This document shows positions 34,538 through 43,072 of a DNA stretch of 64,000 nucleotides, piece after piece. Numbering within the stretch: position 1 is the stretch's first letter; the number at the start of each line of letters is the position of its first letter. The notes beneath the pieces are model-generated. The model searched no databases and was not told the origin of the DNA. It saw nothing but the letters and a program-made list of their open reading frames with translations. A program made the position numbers and the translations under genes. Source of the DNA: Maricaulis sp036231565 (GTDB lineage: Bacteria > Pseudomonadota > Alphaproteobacteria > Caulobacterales > Maricaulaceae); NCBI GenBank assembly GCA_036231565.1, contig JAZAHA010000055.1:77534-141533 (forward strand). Reading direction: 5' to 3'.

Positions 34538-34918
34538 GTGCCTTACGACGGTCATTGTCATTGCGGGCGCCTGGGCTGGACCCTGAACGCCGAGCCGCAC
34601 TGGCTCACCCGCTGCAATTGCTCCTATTGCCGGCGTAGCGGCGCCCTCTGGGCACACGCGAGCGCGGCCGATATCAGCGTGCATGGAAATTCCGCGGACA
34701 AGATTCGCTACACGCATGGCGAGGCTACGCTCGCTTTCGTGTCGTGCCGACATTGCGGCTGTACCACGCACTGGGAAAACCTGTCTGCAGGTTCCGGGGA
34801 ACAAAGCTCGGAAGAGACGCGTATGGCCGTCAACGCCGCCATGCTGGACCCGGGGCAGATTTCGCATCTGCGGGTCCGTCATTTTGACGGCGCTGACAGC
34901 TGGGACTTCCTTGACTAG
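34538..34918 (+). CDS. GFA family zinc protein
   Basis: 126 aa from GTG 34538. Zinc-binding cysteines follow the GFA/CENP-V pattern: CHCG (7-9 region), CNCSYC (about 28-33) and CRHCGC (about 73-78). Family members include glutathione-dependent formaldehyde-activating proteins, though most have no proven activity. It lies four bases after the RimK-family stop, so it may be the fourth gene of that operon. Confidence 0.8.
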   Translation: MPYDGHCHCGRLGWTLNAEPHWLTRCNCSYCRRSGALWAHASAADISVHGNSADKIRYTHGEATLAFVSCRHCGCTTHWENLSAGSGEQSSEETRMAVNAAMLDPGQISHLRVRHFDGADSWDFLD

Positions 34919-34924
34919 CGCGGC

Positions 34925-35053
34925 TTAGTCCGCGGCGTCCTGGACCGCTTCACCCGCTTCCTCGACATCCTGCCCGGCACCGCGCACGGTGTTGCAGGCG
35001 GCCAGCGAAAGCGTGGTCAGGGCAAGAAGAAGGCCGATCACAAGGTTTTTCAT
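34925..35053 (-). CDS. Entericidin-like small lipoprotein 1
   Basis: 42 aa. MKNLVIGLLLALTTLSLAAC is a lipoprotein signal with lipobox LAAC; the mature part NTVRGAGQDVEEAGEAVQDA matches the entericidin A/B family (stress-induced small lipoproteins). The annotated start is MKN at 35053. A close paralogue of identical length lies 104 bp upstream on the same strand. Confidence 0.85.
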   Translation of the reverse strand: MKNLVIGLLLALTTLSLAACNTVRGAGQDVEEAGEAVQDAAD

Positions 35054-35156
35054 CGCAACAATCTCCATTTGCAGAACATGTGCAGGAGATACGCATAAGT
35101 GCAGGAAAGGGTTCCGCACCCCTCACGAAACCCTGTGAAGACCGTACCGGCAGTGC

Positions 35157-35285
35157 CTAGCTCGACGCGTCCTGGACAGCCTCACCGGCGCGTTCAACAT
35201 CCTGCCCGATGCCGCGGATTGTGTTGCAGGCAGCGAGCGAAAGGGCAGTCAGGGCGATCAGGACGCCGGTAGCAAGCTTTTTCAC
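35157..35285 (-). CDS. Entericidin-like small lipoprotein 2
   Basis: 42 aa from GTG 35285: MKKLATGVLIALTALSLAAC, then NTIRGIGQDVERAGEAVQDA and SS. It is nearly the same as the neighbouring copy: same length, same lipobox LAAC, same NT(V/I)RG(A/I)GQDVE core. A tandem duplication is the simplest explanation. GGAAA-type purines precede the start. Confidence 0.85.
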   Translation of the reverse strand: MKKLATGVLIALTALSLAACNTIRGIGQDVERAGEAVQDASS

Positions 35286-35546
35286 GGAGCAGTTTCCTTT
35301 CTGGAATGCCTCCGCAGATTAGCACGCGCGGGCCGGTTGGAAAGTCGAATAAGACGGATGGCATGACGGCCCTGTCGGCCATCATGGTGAGGCTCGCAAC
35401 ACTTCCTTGGGAGGGTCAGGGCGGCCGACCGGTCACCCGCCGGGCTTTAGTATCCGCTGGCTGTCCGGCTTCATTCCGAAACCAGGGGCAGACGCGGACG
35501 CGTTCGTTGTCTAGGCACTTCCTGTCGCGCTTGTTATTTCTTCCGG

Positions 35547-36209
35547 ATGAGGGCGTGGCGCGGATACGAAAAGTGGGAGTTCACCGCGGCTGGCGACGAA
35601 GACACGCCTGTTTTCCCTGATGGTTGCCGAGATATCCTCGTGATCGAGGCGCGCAGCGGTCCGCCATGCATCACTCTGACCAGTCACGATGTTGTGCCAC
35701 GTCACGTTCGGCTGACAACGGGAACACACATCACAGGATTCCGGCTTAGGCCCGGCTCACAACTCGCTCCTGGAGCTCTGGATGCCATTGCAGGACAGCC
35801 TCGTGATACGGAAGCCATACTCGCGGAGGCCCGGCACGACCCGGACGATCTCGGCGAAGTAATCGAGGCCCTGACCAGGCCGGGGGCCAGTCTTCGGTCT
35901 GTAGCCGCAGCAGAGGGTGTATCACAACGCACGCTGCAGCGGCGGTTTCGGGAATTCGCTCTGCCGGCCCCGGATTATTGGCGCCTGCTGGCACGGGCCC
36001 GCCGCGCTGCGCAATGCCTCGCATCTACCCGCACGCTGGCCGACATTGCCGGTGAAAACGGCTATGCCGACCAGGCTCACATGACGCGCGAATGCCTGCG
36101 CTGGTTCGGGGCGACGCCGGCGAGGCTGCGGGGAGATCCGCGCCGTCTAGCGCTGATATCTCAGCCGGCGCTGGGCAACTGGACCGGAGAGCAGATCTCC
36201 ACCAGATAG
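35547..36209 (+). CDS. AraC family transcriptional regulator
   Basis: 220 aa. A short N-terminal sensor (about 1-100; FPDGCRDILVIEA) resembles the DUF6597-type domain of small AraC regulators. The C-terminal AraC DNA-binding domain has two helix-turn-helix motifs: SLRSVAAAEGVSQRTLQRRF and TLADIAGENGYADQAHMTRE. Its 3' end overlaps the convergent VOC gene by 49 bp. Confidence 0.85.
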   Translation: MRAWRGYEKWEFTAAGDEDTPVFPDGCRDILVIEARSGPPCITLTSHDVVPRHVRLTTGTHITGFRLRPGSQLAPGALDAIAGQPRDTEAILAEARHDPDDLGEVIEALTRPGASLRSVAAAEGVSQRTLQRRFREFALPAPDYWRLLARARRAAQCLASTRTLADIAGENGYADQAHMTRECLRWFGATPARLRGDPRRLALISQPALGNWTGEQISTR

Positions 36210-36556
36210 CCGTCCGGATCGCTGACATAGGACGTGATCTGACCCCAGGTCTCCGCCCGCGCATCCTGCTTAAGCGTGGCGCCGGCCTTGACGGCGCGGG
36301 CTAGGGCGGCCGCCACATCGTCCGTCTCGAAAGCGAGCTCGAAGACCGGTGCATTGGCATCCGGCTGTTGCGGCGACTTGCCGAGCTGCCGCATCAGGGC
36401 TGTTGAGGAAAAGGCCAGCCGCGTCTCGCCGGTTTTCAGTTCGCCATAGTCTCCGCTCTCATGCAGGAAGTTCCGCTCCAGTCCGAAGGCGGCTTCGTAG
36501 AAGGCCATCGAGGCAGCAACGTTGTCGACATAGAGGATGATGTAGCGAAAGATCAT
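36161..36556 (-). CDS. VOC (glyoxalase/dioxygenase-fold) family protein
   Basis: 131 aa. A single VOC module pair: MIFRYIILYVDNVAASMAFY with AFGLERNF, and GQITSYVSDPDGYLVEICSP at the end. Such proteins include glyoxalases, bleomycin-resistance proteins and dioxygenases; the substrate cannot be inferred. Start ATG 36556 is preferred over 36592. Confidence 0.85.
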   Translation of the reverse strand: MIFRYIILYVDNVAASMAFYEAAFGLERNFLHESGDYGELKTGETRLAFSSTALMRQLGKSPQQPDANAPVFELAFETDDVAAALARAVKAGATLKQDARAETWGQITSYVSDPDGYLVEICSPVQLPSAG

Positions 36557-36782
36557 GCGGGGACTCCGGTGTGCAAAAGCGATCCCGGACATCTAGCGCA
36601 TGCCATGCCAGCCCGTCTTGAAGGATCGCGACAGGTATGCGGGCGCGGTCGCGGACGGAAACGAACCGATATCGAGCCCGCGGGGTTCGCAAGGGCGACG
36701 GTGCGACGGGCAAAGTTTCAAAAGGGTGGCAACCTGCCCCGTCGGAGGCATTTGCGACGCACATTGCCGTGATCGCACGGCA

Positions 36783-36870
36783 TGGCGGAGGGGGAGGGAT
36801 TCGAACCCCCGGAACCTCGCGGTTCAACGGTTTTCAAGACCGCCGCAATCGACCACTCTGCCACCCCTCC
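36783..36870 (-). tRNA. tRNA-Ser (anticodon UGA)
   Basis: Minus-strand gene of 88 nt including encoded CCA. The acceptor stem pairs GGAGGGG (36864-36870) with CCCCTCC. The anticodon loop CTTGAAA gives anticodon TGA. A long variable arm (AACCGCGAGGTT region) and the T-arm GGTTCGAATCC are evident, as expected for a class II serine tRNA. Confidence 0.93.
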
Positions 36871-37044
36871 GGTCCAGCGCAGATAACGGCGATACGGTCG
36901 CTGGCGCAAGTATGGATGCCAGAACGCGCCGCAGACGAGGCGAAGCCGGTGCGCTGGACAGTCGCGACATGAAACAGGGTTACCCTCCCTTCACCAATCC
37001 GGGTTAGTCTCGCTTCCGTATCGTCAGCGAAAACCGGTTCAGCC

Positions 37045-37950
37045 TTGCCCAGACTGTCTCTCGCTCTTGTTGCTCTTGTCGCTGCATCGCTTGCGGCATG
37101 TGCATCCTCGCCCGAACGCTATTCCAGCTACCCGCCCTCGGTGCCGGCAACGCTGCCGCAGACGAGCGGGACTGCCACGCCGGTCGATATCGATGTGGCC
37201 GGCCTGATCGCTACGGACAGCGGCCACCAGAAGGTCGGCAATCCCTATCGCGTCGGCAGCCGGACCTATAGGCCGCAGCGGGACGATCGCTATGATCGAA
37301 CCGGAATTGCGTCCTGGTACGGTCCGAATTTCCACGGCAGACCAACAGCCAACGGTGAAATCTTCGACCAATACGCGATGACAGCCGCCCATACGACCCT
37401 GCCGATTCCCTCGATCGCGGAAGTCACCAATCTGGAAAACGGACGCAGCATCATCGTGCGCGTCAACGATCGCGGTCCCTTCGTGGACGACCGGATTATC
37501 GACTTGTCACGGGCCGCAGCAACCGAGCTTGACTATGTGGGGTCGGGGCTCGCGCGGGTGCGGGTCCGCTATCTCGGTCCGGCCCATCCCGACGCTCCCC
37601 CACCTCAGCGTAATGTCCGCGTCGCCGGAGTACCGACGTCCGCGCTCGCTGCACAACCGTCCAGCCCCGCCATGGCGCGGACTGTCGCGGCTGTCGAGGA
37701 CGTTCCGGTGCGGGCCGGACGGGATGTGACGCTGCAGCTCGGCGCTTTCAGCGATGCGGATAATGCCGACCGGCTGGCCCAACGCATTGCGGGAGCCGGA
37801 GACGTATGGGTCGAGCCCGGCCAGTCCGACCACGGTCCGATATACCGCGTCTTCTTCGGACGCTGGTCTGATCGCAGCGGCGCCGATGCGGCGCGGGCCA
37901 GCCTGGCCGACTGGGGCGTGTTCGGTGCCCGGATCGTCACCCTCGACTGA
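37045..37950 (+). CDS. rlpA: RlpA family septal-ring lipoprotein with SPOR domain
   Basis: 301 aa. Lipoprotein signal with lipobox LAAC (near residue 18), a double-psi beta-barrel RlpA domain (about 85-185: GIASWYGPNFHGRPTANGE, TNLENGRSIIVRVNDRGPF, RIIDLSRAAA) and a C-terminal SPOR domain (about 225-300) that binds denuded septal peptidoglycan. In several bacteria RlpA is a lytic transglycosylase that cleaves glycan without stem peptides and helps daughter-cell separation. Translation appears to begin at TTG 37045. It is upstream of a carboxypeptidase gene, so both act on the cell wall. Confidence 0.9.
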   Translation: MPRLSLALVALVAASLAACASSPERYSSYPPSVPATLPQTSGTATPVDIDVAGLIATDSGHQKVGNPYRVGSRTYRPQRDDRYDRTGIASWYGPNFHGRPTANGEIFDQYAMTAAHTTLPIPSIAEVTNLENGRSIIVRVNDRGPFVDDRIIDLSRAAATELDYVGSGLARVRVRYLGPAHPDAPPPQRNVRVAGVPTSALAAQPSSPAMARTVAAVEDVPVRAGRDVTLQLGAFSDADNADRLAQRIAGAGDVWVEPGQSDHGPIYRVFFGRWSDRSGADAARASLADWGVFGARIVTLD

Positions 37951-38050
37951 GCCTGCTGCGTCCGTGACGCTGGACGCCATGGTCTTGCCGCGCTTTGATG
38001 CTTCCTGTTGCCAAGCCGCCCCCATCTGATTCCGGCCAGGGAGTTCCTCC

Positions 38051-39196
38051 GTGCGCAGTCTTCTTGCGATTCTTCTTTTCGCCATCCCGGTTGCAGCCGC
38101 ACCGGCCGTCGCCCAGAACACCTATGAAACCGACGCGAGCCATGCGGTGATCATGGATTTCGAGACCGGCACGATCCTGTTCTCGAAGAATGGCGACGAG
38201 CCCATGCCGCCGGCCTCCATGTCCAAGATGATGACGGTGCTGATGACGCTTGAGGCCATCGAGTCGGGCTCGCTGTCGCTGGACGACGAACTGCCCGTAT
38301 CCGAAGAAGCCTGGCGGCGCGGCGGCGCGGCTTCGGGCTCGTCGACCATGTTCCTGGATGTGAACAGCCGTGCGCGGGTCGAGGATCTGCTGCGTGGTGT
38401 GATTATCCAGTCCGGCAATGATGCCTGTATTGTTCTCGCCGAGGCGATCGGCGGCAGCGAAGCGGCCTTCGCCGACATGATGACCCAGCGTGCCCGCGAA
38501 CTGGGTCTGGAGAACGCGCATTTTGCCAATTCCACGGGCTGGCCCGATCCGGATCATATGGTCAGCGCGGAAGACCTTGCCCGCATCGCCCGTATCCTCA
38601 TCCGGGATCATCCTGATTTCTACGGCATCTGGGCCGAGCGGGAATTCACCTATAACGGCATCCGCCAGTATAACCGAAACCCGCTGCTGGGCGTGTTCTC
38701 GGGGGCTGACGGTCTGAAGACCGGCCACACGGAAGACAGCGGCTACGGCCTTGTCGGATCTGCCGAACGCGACGGCGAGCGGCGTATTATAGTCTTTAAT
38801 GGCATGGACTCGAATGCGGCTCGCGCCGCCGAGGCCGAGCGCATGATGCGTGCCGCACTGACCGATTATGGCGTCTACAATCTTTTTGCGGCCGGTGACA
38901 CGGTCGAGCATGAAGCCGAGGTCTTCATGGGAACGGCCTCCACTGTCGCGCTTCGTGTCGACGAGGACATTGCTGTCGGCCTGCACCGCCGGGCCCGGCG
39001 CGACATGACGGTTTCCGTGAATTATGACGGCCCCGTTCCAGCGCCGATCGCGGATGGCGATGTCATCGCGACCCTGACCGTCGAAGCACCCGGCATGGAG
39101 CCGCAGGACTTCCCGCTGGTCGCAGCGAATGACGTTCCCCGGAAAGGACTGATGGGCCGTATCGGGGCAGCGCTTGTCCACATGATCCGGGGCTGA
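38051..39196 (+). CDS. dac: D-alanyl-D-alanine carboxypeptidase (S11, PBP5 type)
   Basis: 381 aa. A signal peptide (MRSLLAILLFAIPVAAAPAV, cleaved near residue 22) precedes a penicillin-binding domain with the three active-site motifs: SMSK (S56, K59), SGN (111-113) and KTG (223-225). The C-terminal domain (about 275-375) is the PBP5-type membrane-associated region. It trims terminal D-alanine from stem peptides. GTG start with AGGGAG upstream. It is followed by tmk at a 5-bp gap. Confidence 0.93.
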   Translation: MRSLLAILLFAIPVAAAPAVAQNTYETDASHAVIMDFETGTILFSKNGDEPMPPASMSKMMTVLMTLEAIESGSLSLDDELPVSEEAWRRGGAASGSSTMFLDVNSRARVEDLLRGVIIQSGNDACIVLAEAIGGSEAAFADMMTQRARELGLENAHFANSTGWPDPDHMVSAEDLARIARILIRDHPDFYGIWAEREFTYNGIRQYNRNPLLGVFSGADGLKTGHTEDSGYGLVGSAERDGERRIIVFNGMDSNAARAAEAERMMRAALTDYGVYNLFAAGDTVEHEAEVFMGTASTVALRVDEDIAVGLHRRARRDMTVSVNYDGPVPAPIADGDVIATLTVEAPGMEPQDFPLVAANDVPRKGLMGRIGAALVHMIRG

Positions 39197-39201
39197 TCGG
39201 C

Positions 39202-39834
39202 GTGCGGGGCAAGTTCATAACACTTGAAGGCGGCGAGGGCGCTGGCAAGACGACGCTGATCAAGGCCTTGCAGGCCGCCCTTGCGGCAAAAGGCCTTGAT
39301 GTGGTTGTCACCCGGGAGCCGGGCGGCACGCCGGGTGCGGAAGTCCTGCGCGACATCCTGCTCAAAGGGGCGACCGATCGCTGGTCCCCGGTCACCGAAG
39401 CGCTGTTGATGTATGCCGCGCGGGTCGATCATGTCGAACGGCTGATCGAACCGGCGCTGGCTCGTGGCGCCTGGGTGATTTCCGACCGCTTTGCCGATTC
39501 CACCCTGGCGTACCAGGGCACGGCCGGCGGCGTGCCGCTTGACCGTATCCGCCAGCTTCACGGCGCGGCGCTGGGTGAATTTCGCCCGGATCTGACCCTT
39601 GTGCTCGATCTTGATCCACGGACCGGGCTGGAGCGGACGGTCGCGCGCGGCGAGGATGCGACCCGTTTCGAGCGTTTCGACGGAGATTTTCACGCTCGCT
39701 TGCGCCAGGCTTTTCTGGACATCGCTGCGGACGAGCCCGATCGTTGCGTTGTGCTGGATGCCCGTGCCGATGCGGATGCCGTTGCGGCGGCGGCCCTTCA
39801 GGCCATCGAGACACGGCTCGGCGCACCGGCATGA
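39202..39834 (+). CDS. tmk: Thymidylate kinase
   Basis: 210 aa. Phosphorylates dTMP to dTDP. P-loop GGEGAGKTT (10-18), the DR(Y/F) motif in SDRFADSTLAYQG (near 95) and the TREPGGTPGAE motif near residue 36 are present. GTG start. The ATGA overlap with holB shows coupling; tmk-holB-tatD is a conserved gene order in many bacteria. Confidence 0.96.
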   Translation: MRGKFITLEGGEGAGKTTLIKALQAALAAKGLDVVVTREPGGTPGAEVLRDILLKGATDRWSPVTEALLMYAARVDHVERLIEPALARGAWVISDRFADSTLAYQGTAGGVPLDRIRQLHGAALGEFRPDLTLVLDLDPRTGLERTVARGEDATRFERFDGDFHARLRQAFLDIAADEPDRCVVLDARADADAVAAAALQAIETRLGAPA

Positions 39835-40874
39835 GCGGCGATCCGGATACCGGGTCCGACGTCCAGCCGGGCTGTCTACCGCCGCGCGAGCGTTATGACC
39901 TGTTCGGCCACGTGGCTGCCGAACAGGCTTTCGCAAAAGCATGGCAAAGCGGGCGCCTGCATCACGCCTGGATGATCACCGGGCCGCGCGGGGTCGGCAA
40001 AGCCAGCTTCGCCTGGCGGGCCGCACGCCGGGTTCTCGGCGCCGCACCGATGGCAGAGGGTGGCCCGCTCGGTTCCAGCCCGCAGGACCCTGTCTGCAAG
40101 CTGCTGGAAGCCCAGGCCAATCCGGACCTGTTGTTGCTGCGGCGGCCCTGGGACGACAAGCGCAAGCGCTGGCGCGCCGAGATCACCGTCGAAGAAGCGC
40201 GTCGGGCGCCACATTTCTTCGAGATGAGTTCCGGTGCCAAGGGCGGCTGGCGGGTCTGTATCGTCGACAGCGCTGACGAGATGAATACCAATGCGGCCAA
40301 TGCTTTGCTGAAAACTCTTGAGGAACCTCCGCAACGCGGTGTCCTGTTTCTCGTGACTCATACGCCAGGCCGTTTGCCAGCCACCATCCGCTCACGCTGC
40401 CGCCGGCTCGACCTCCGGGCTCCGGCTGTGGAGGAGACGGCTGACTGGCTTGCCGGGATCAGCGATGCAACCGCCGGCGATGCCCTCGCTGCGTCCAGGT
40501 TGGCTGCGGGCGCGCCGGGACGGGCGCTGTCCCTGCATGTTTCGGGCGGCGTCGGCCTGGCCCGCGATGTCGAGGCCATCGTGGAGAAAGGGCGCGGGGC
40601 CGGCGAACCGGAAATGCGCCGTCTGGCGGACCGGGTTTCAACCAAGGCCGGCGAGGATCTGCGCGGACTGTTCTACGAGGCGCTGGCCGGTGCCCTGCGC
40701 AATCAGGCGCGCCGGCGGGCTGCCAATGGCGAAGACGTGACAGCCTGGCTTGCTGCCTGGCGGGAGCTTGGTTCGCTTGTCCGGGATGCCGAGGCGCTTT
40801 ATCTCGACCCGAAGCAGAGCGCGCTAGCGGCCCTTTCGATTGCCCGGGACGCCGCGCGCAAGGAAGTCGCCTGA
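39831..40874 (+). CDS. holB: DNA polymerase III delta-prime subunit
   Basis: 347 aa. Clamp-loader subunit. It has a degenerate Walker A (GPRGVGKAS, 51-59), a sensor region (EMNTNAANALLKTLEEPP) and the arginine-finger SRC motif (TIRSRCRRLDL). It overlaps tmk by four bases (ATGA) and is followed by tatD 8 bp later. Works with delta and gamma/tau to load the sliding clamp. Confidence 0.94.
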   Translation: MSGDPDTGSDVQPGCLPPRERYDLFGHVAAEQAFAKAWQSGRLHHAWMITGPRGVGKASFAWRAARRVLGAAPMAEGGPLGSSPQDPVCKLLEAQANPDLLLLRRPWDDKRKRWRAEITVEEARRAPHFFEMSSGAKGGWRVCIVDSADEMNTNAANALLKTLEEPPQRGVLFLVTHTPGRLPATIRSRCRRLDLRAPAVEETADWLAGISDATAGDALAASRLAAGAPGRALSLHVSGGVGLARDVEAIVEKGRGAGEPEMRRLADRVSTKAGEDLRGLFYEALAGALRNQARRRAANGEDVTAWLAAWRELGSLVRDAEALYLDPKQSALAALSIARDAARKEVA

Positions 40875-40882
40875 GACCCATC

Positions 40883-41665
40883 ATGTTCATCGACACACAC
40901 GTCAATCTTCACGGCGAACAGTTTGCCGACGATCTCGACGCCGTCATCGAACAGGCCCGTGCGGCCGGCGTGGAGCGCATGATCGCGATCTGCTGCCGTT
41001 TGAGCGATTTCGAGGCCGTCTCCGCCATCGCCGAGGCCCATGACGACATCTACTGCACGATCGGCGCCCATCCGCACCACGCCAAGGACCGGCCGGACAT
41101 CACCGCCGGCGAGCTGGCCGAGATCGCCCGCCATCCCAAGGTCGTCGGCATTGGCGAGACCGGGCTGGATTTTCACTATGGCTATTCCCCGCGCGAGGAC
41201 CAGTTCGCCAGCCTGAAAGCGCATATCGAGGCGGCGCGCCAGACGGATCTGCCGCTCGTCCTGCACACCCGTGAAGCGGATGAGGCGATGGCGGATCTTC
41301 TGGAAGAAGAAATGGGGAAGGGGGCCTTCCGGCCCCTGTTGCACTGCTATACCGGGGGCGCCGATCTGGCCCGGCGGGCCGCCCGTCTGGGTGCCTGGTT
41401 CTCCGCGTCCGGGATCGTGACCTTCAAGAAGGCCGAGGATGTGCGGGCCGTGTTTCGCGATGAAGTTCCGGATGACCGGGTGATCCTGGAGACCGACTGT
41501 CCCTATCTCGCGCCCGTGCCGCACCGAGGCAAACGCTGTGAACCGGCCTTCCTGCCCGATGTCGCGGCGGGGCTGGCTGCCGTGAAGGGCTGGACGGTCG
41601 AGGATTGTGCAGCCCGGACCACACAAGCCGCGCTCAATCTGTTCGACCGGATCGAGAAACCGTGA
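40883..41665 (+). CDS. tatD: TatD family DNase/hydrolase
   Basis: 260 aa. Metal-dependent hydrolase of the amidohydrolase fold. MFIDTHVNLH carries the first metal-binding motif (here HVN where HxH is usual), GIGETGLDFHY the Glu ligand, and LVLHTREADEA, LLHCYTGGA and ETDCPYLAPV the remaining ligands. Family members are 3'-5' DNases. The Asn at the HxH motif is a small deviation. The next gene overlaps by GTGA. Confidence 0.92.
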   Translation: MFIDTHVNLHGEQFADDLDAVIEQARAAGVERMIAICCRLSDFEAVSAIAEAHDDIYCTIGAHPHHAKDRPDITAGELAEIARHPKVVGIGETGLDFHYGYSPREDQFASLKAHIEAARQTDLPLVLHTREADEAMADLLEEEMGKGAFRPLLHCYTGGADLARRAARLGAWFSASGIVTFKKAEDVRAVFRDEVPDDRVILETDCPYLAPVPHRGKRCEPAFLPDVAAGLAAVKGWTVEDCAARTTQAALNLFDRIEKP

Positions 41666-42522
41666 CGGGTCTGGTCCGGATAACCCTGCTGGGCACCGGA
41701 TCCTCGGGTGGTGTGCCGCGTGCGAATGGCGATTGGGGCGACTGCAATCCGAACAACCCGCGCAATCGCCGCCGCCGGTGTTCCGCCCTGGTGGAGCGGG
41801 CCAGGACCCGTGCCGATCTGGATGGCGGGGAGGCGGTGACCCGGGTCGTGATCGATACGTCGCCCGACTTCCGGGAGCAGATGCTGTCAGCCCGGGTGAC
41901 CCGGATCGACGGTGTCGTCCTGACCCATGACCATGCCGACCAGACCCACGGTATCGACGACCTGCGGGCCTTCGCATACCTGCAACGTCAGCGCATCCCC
42001 GTGTGGATGGACTCCCCCACAGCAGCAACATTGGTGTCGCGCTTCGGCTACACATTCGACACACCGCCGGGCTCCAGCTATCCGGCCATTCTCGATCGCC
42101 GCGACATGCCGCATTTCGGCGAGCCGGTGTCGATTGACGGGCCGGGCGGTGAGGTTTCGCTCATTCCGGTCGACCAGGAGCATGGATCGATCCGCTCTCT
42201 GGGATTCCGTGTCGGCGACATCGCCTATTCACCGGACATCAACGCCTTGCCGGAGGCGAGCGTGCCGCTGCTGGACGGTGTGGGCTGCTGGATTGTCGAT
42301 GCGCTGCGCCGCGAACCCCATCCGACACATTTCACCGTCGATGATGCGCTTGAAGCGCTGGAGCGGGTCGGCGCCCGTTTCGGCGTGCTGACCAATATGC
42401 ACATCACGCTGGATTACGATGTGCTGGTCGACACGCTGCCCGAGCATGTCTGGCCCGGTTATGACGGGATGCGGCTGATCTGGGATGGTGAGCGCGTGCG
42501 CTTCGACGACGCTCCGGAGTAG
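41662..42522 (+). CDS. MBL-fold metallo-hydrolase (PhnP-like)
   Basis: 286 aa from GTG 41662, overlapping the tatD stop. Metallo-beta-lactamase fold with LLGTGSSGGVPR at the start and the metal site THDHADQTHGIDDLRAF, then VDQEHGS and PHPTHFTVDDAL. This resembles PhnP-type cyclic phosphodiesterases and the YycJ-like proteins often encoded after tatD. The substrate is not fixed by sequence. Converges on the DUF411 gene with a 6-bp gap. Confidence 0.9.
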   Translation: MTGLVRITLLGTGSSGGVPRANGDWGDCNPNNPRNRRRRCSALVERARTRADLDGGEAVTRVVIDTSPDFREQMLSARVTRIDGVVLTHDHADQTHGIDDLRAFAYLQRQRIPVWMDSPTAATLVSRFGYTFDTPPGSSYPAILDRRDMPHFGEPVSIDGPGGEVSLIPVDQEHGSIRSLGFRVGDIAYSPDINALPEASVPLLDGVGCWIVDALRREPHPTHFTVDDALEALERVGARFGVLTNMHITLDYDVLVDTLPEHVWPGYDGMRLIWDGERVRFDDAPE

Positions 42523-42528
42523 GGAGCC

Positions 42529-42978
42529 TCAGCCCTCATGGCTGGCAAAAACCGCCAGGTTGTCACCGGAAAAGGCATAAACATCATAGGGTTCGCTATA
42601 GCCCGGGACTTCCATCCCCGGCGATCCGGCCGGCATGCCAGGTACCGCGATACCGGCAATCTGCGGCCGGGTGTCCAGCATTCGCAGGATATCCTCGGCG
42701 GGCACATGTCCCTCGATCGTATAGTCGCCGATCCGGGCCGTGTGACAGGACCACAAGGCCTGCGGCACGCCGAACTCGGTCTTGACCGGCACCACATCCG
42801 GCATGTTGCGGACCGCAACCCGGAAACCGGCCGCCTCGACATGCTCGATCCATGCACCGCAACAGCCACAGGTCGGTGATTTGTAGACCACCATGACGGG
42901 GTGATCCCCGGCACGGGCACGGCCGCTCAGGGCCAGGCAGGCAAGACCGGACAGGACGAGGGCACGGCGATCGATCAT
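42529..42978 (-). CDS. DUF411 family secreted metal-binding protein
   Basis: 149 aa. An N-terminal export signal (VLSGLACLALSGRARA) is followed by the DUF411 core: YKSPTCGCCGAWIEHVEAAG with the CGCC motif, VPQALWSCHTARIGDYTIEG and PGMPAGSPGME. DUF411 proteins are periplasmic, often associated with copper or other metal resistance. No copper genes are adjacent here. Start ATG 42978 has GGAG upstream. Confidence 0.88.
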   Translation of the reverse strand: MIDRRALVLSGLACLALSGRARAGDHPVMVVYKSPTCGCCGAWIEHVEAAGFRVAVRNMPDVVPVKTEFGVPQALWSCHTARIGDYTIEGHVPAEDILRMLDTRPQIAGIAVPGMPAGSPGMEVPGYSEPYDVYAFSGDNLAVFASHEG

Positions 42979-43072
42979 GAAGAGGCTCCGGGTTTTTCGC
43001 GTTTCATCGCACTGTCTAGCAGACAAGGACTGACAGGACGATGCGGCGATCCGCGCGTCCCAGTTGGTGGTG

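Noticed and set aside
36783..36870. tRNA-Ser as attachment site for the 45-kb island
   Set aside because: It lies more than 8 kb from the recombinases with housekeeping genes between, and no tRNA fragment is repeated near 45 kb.
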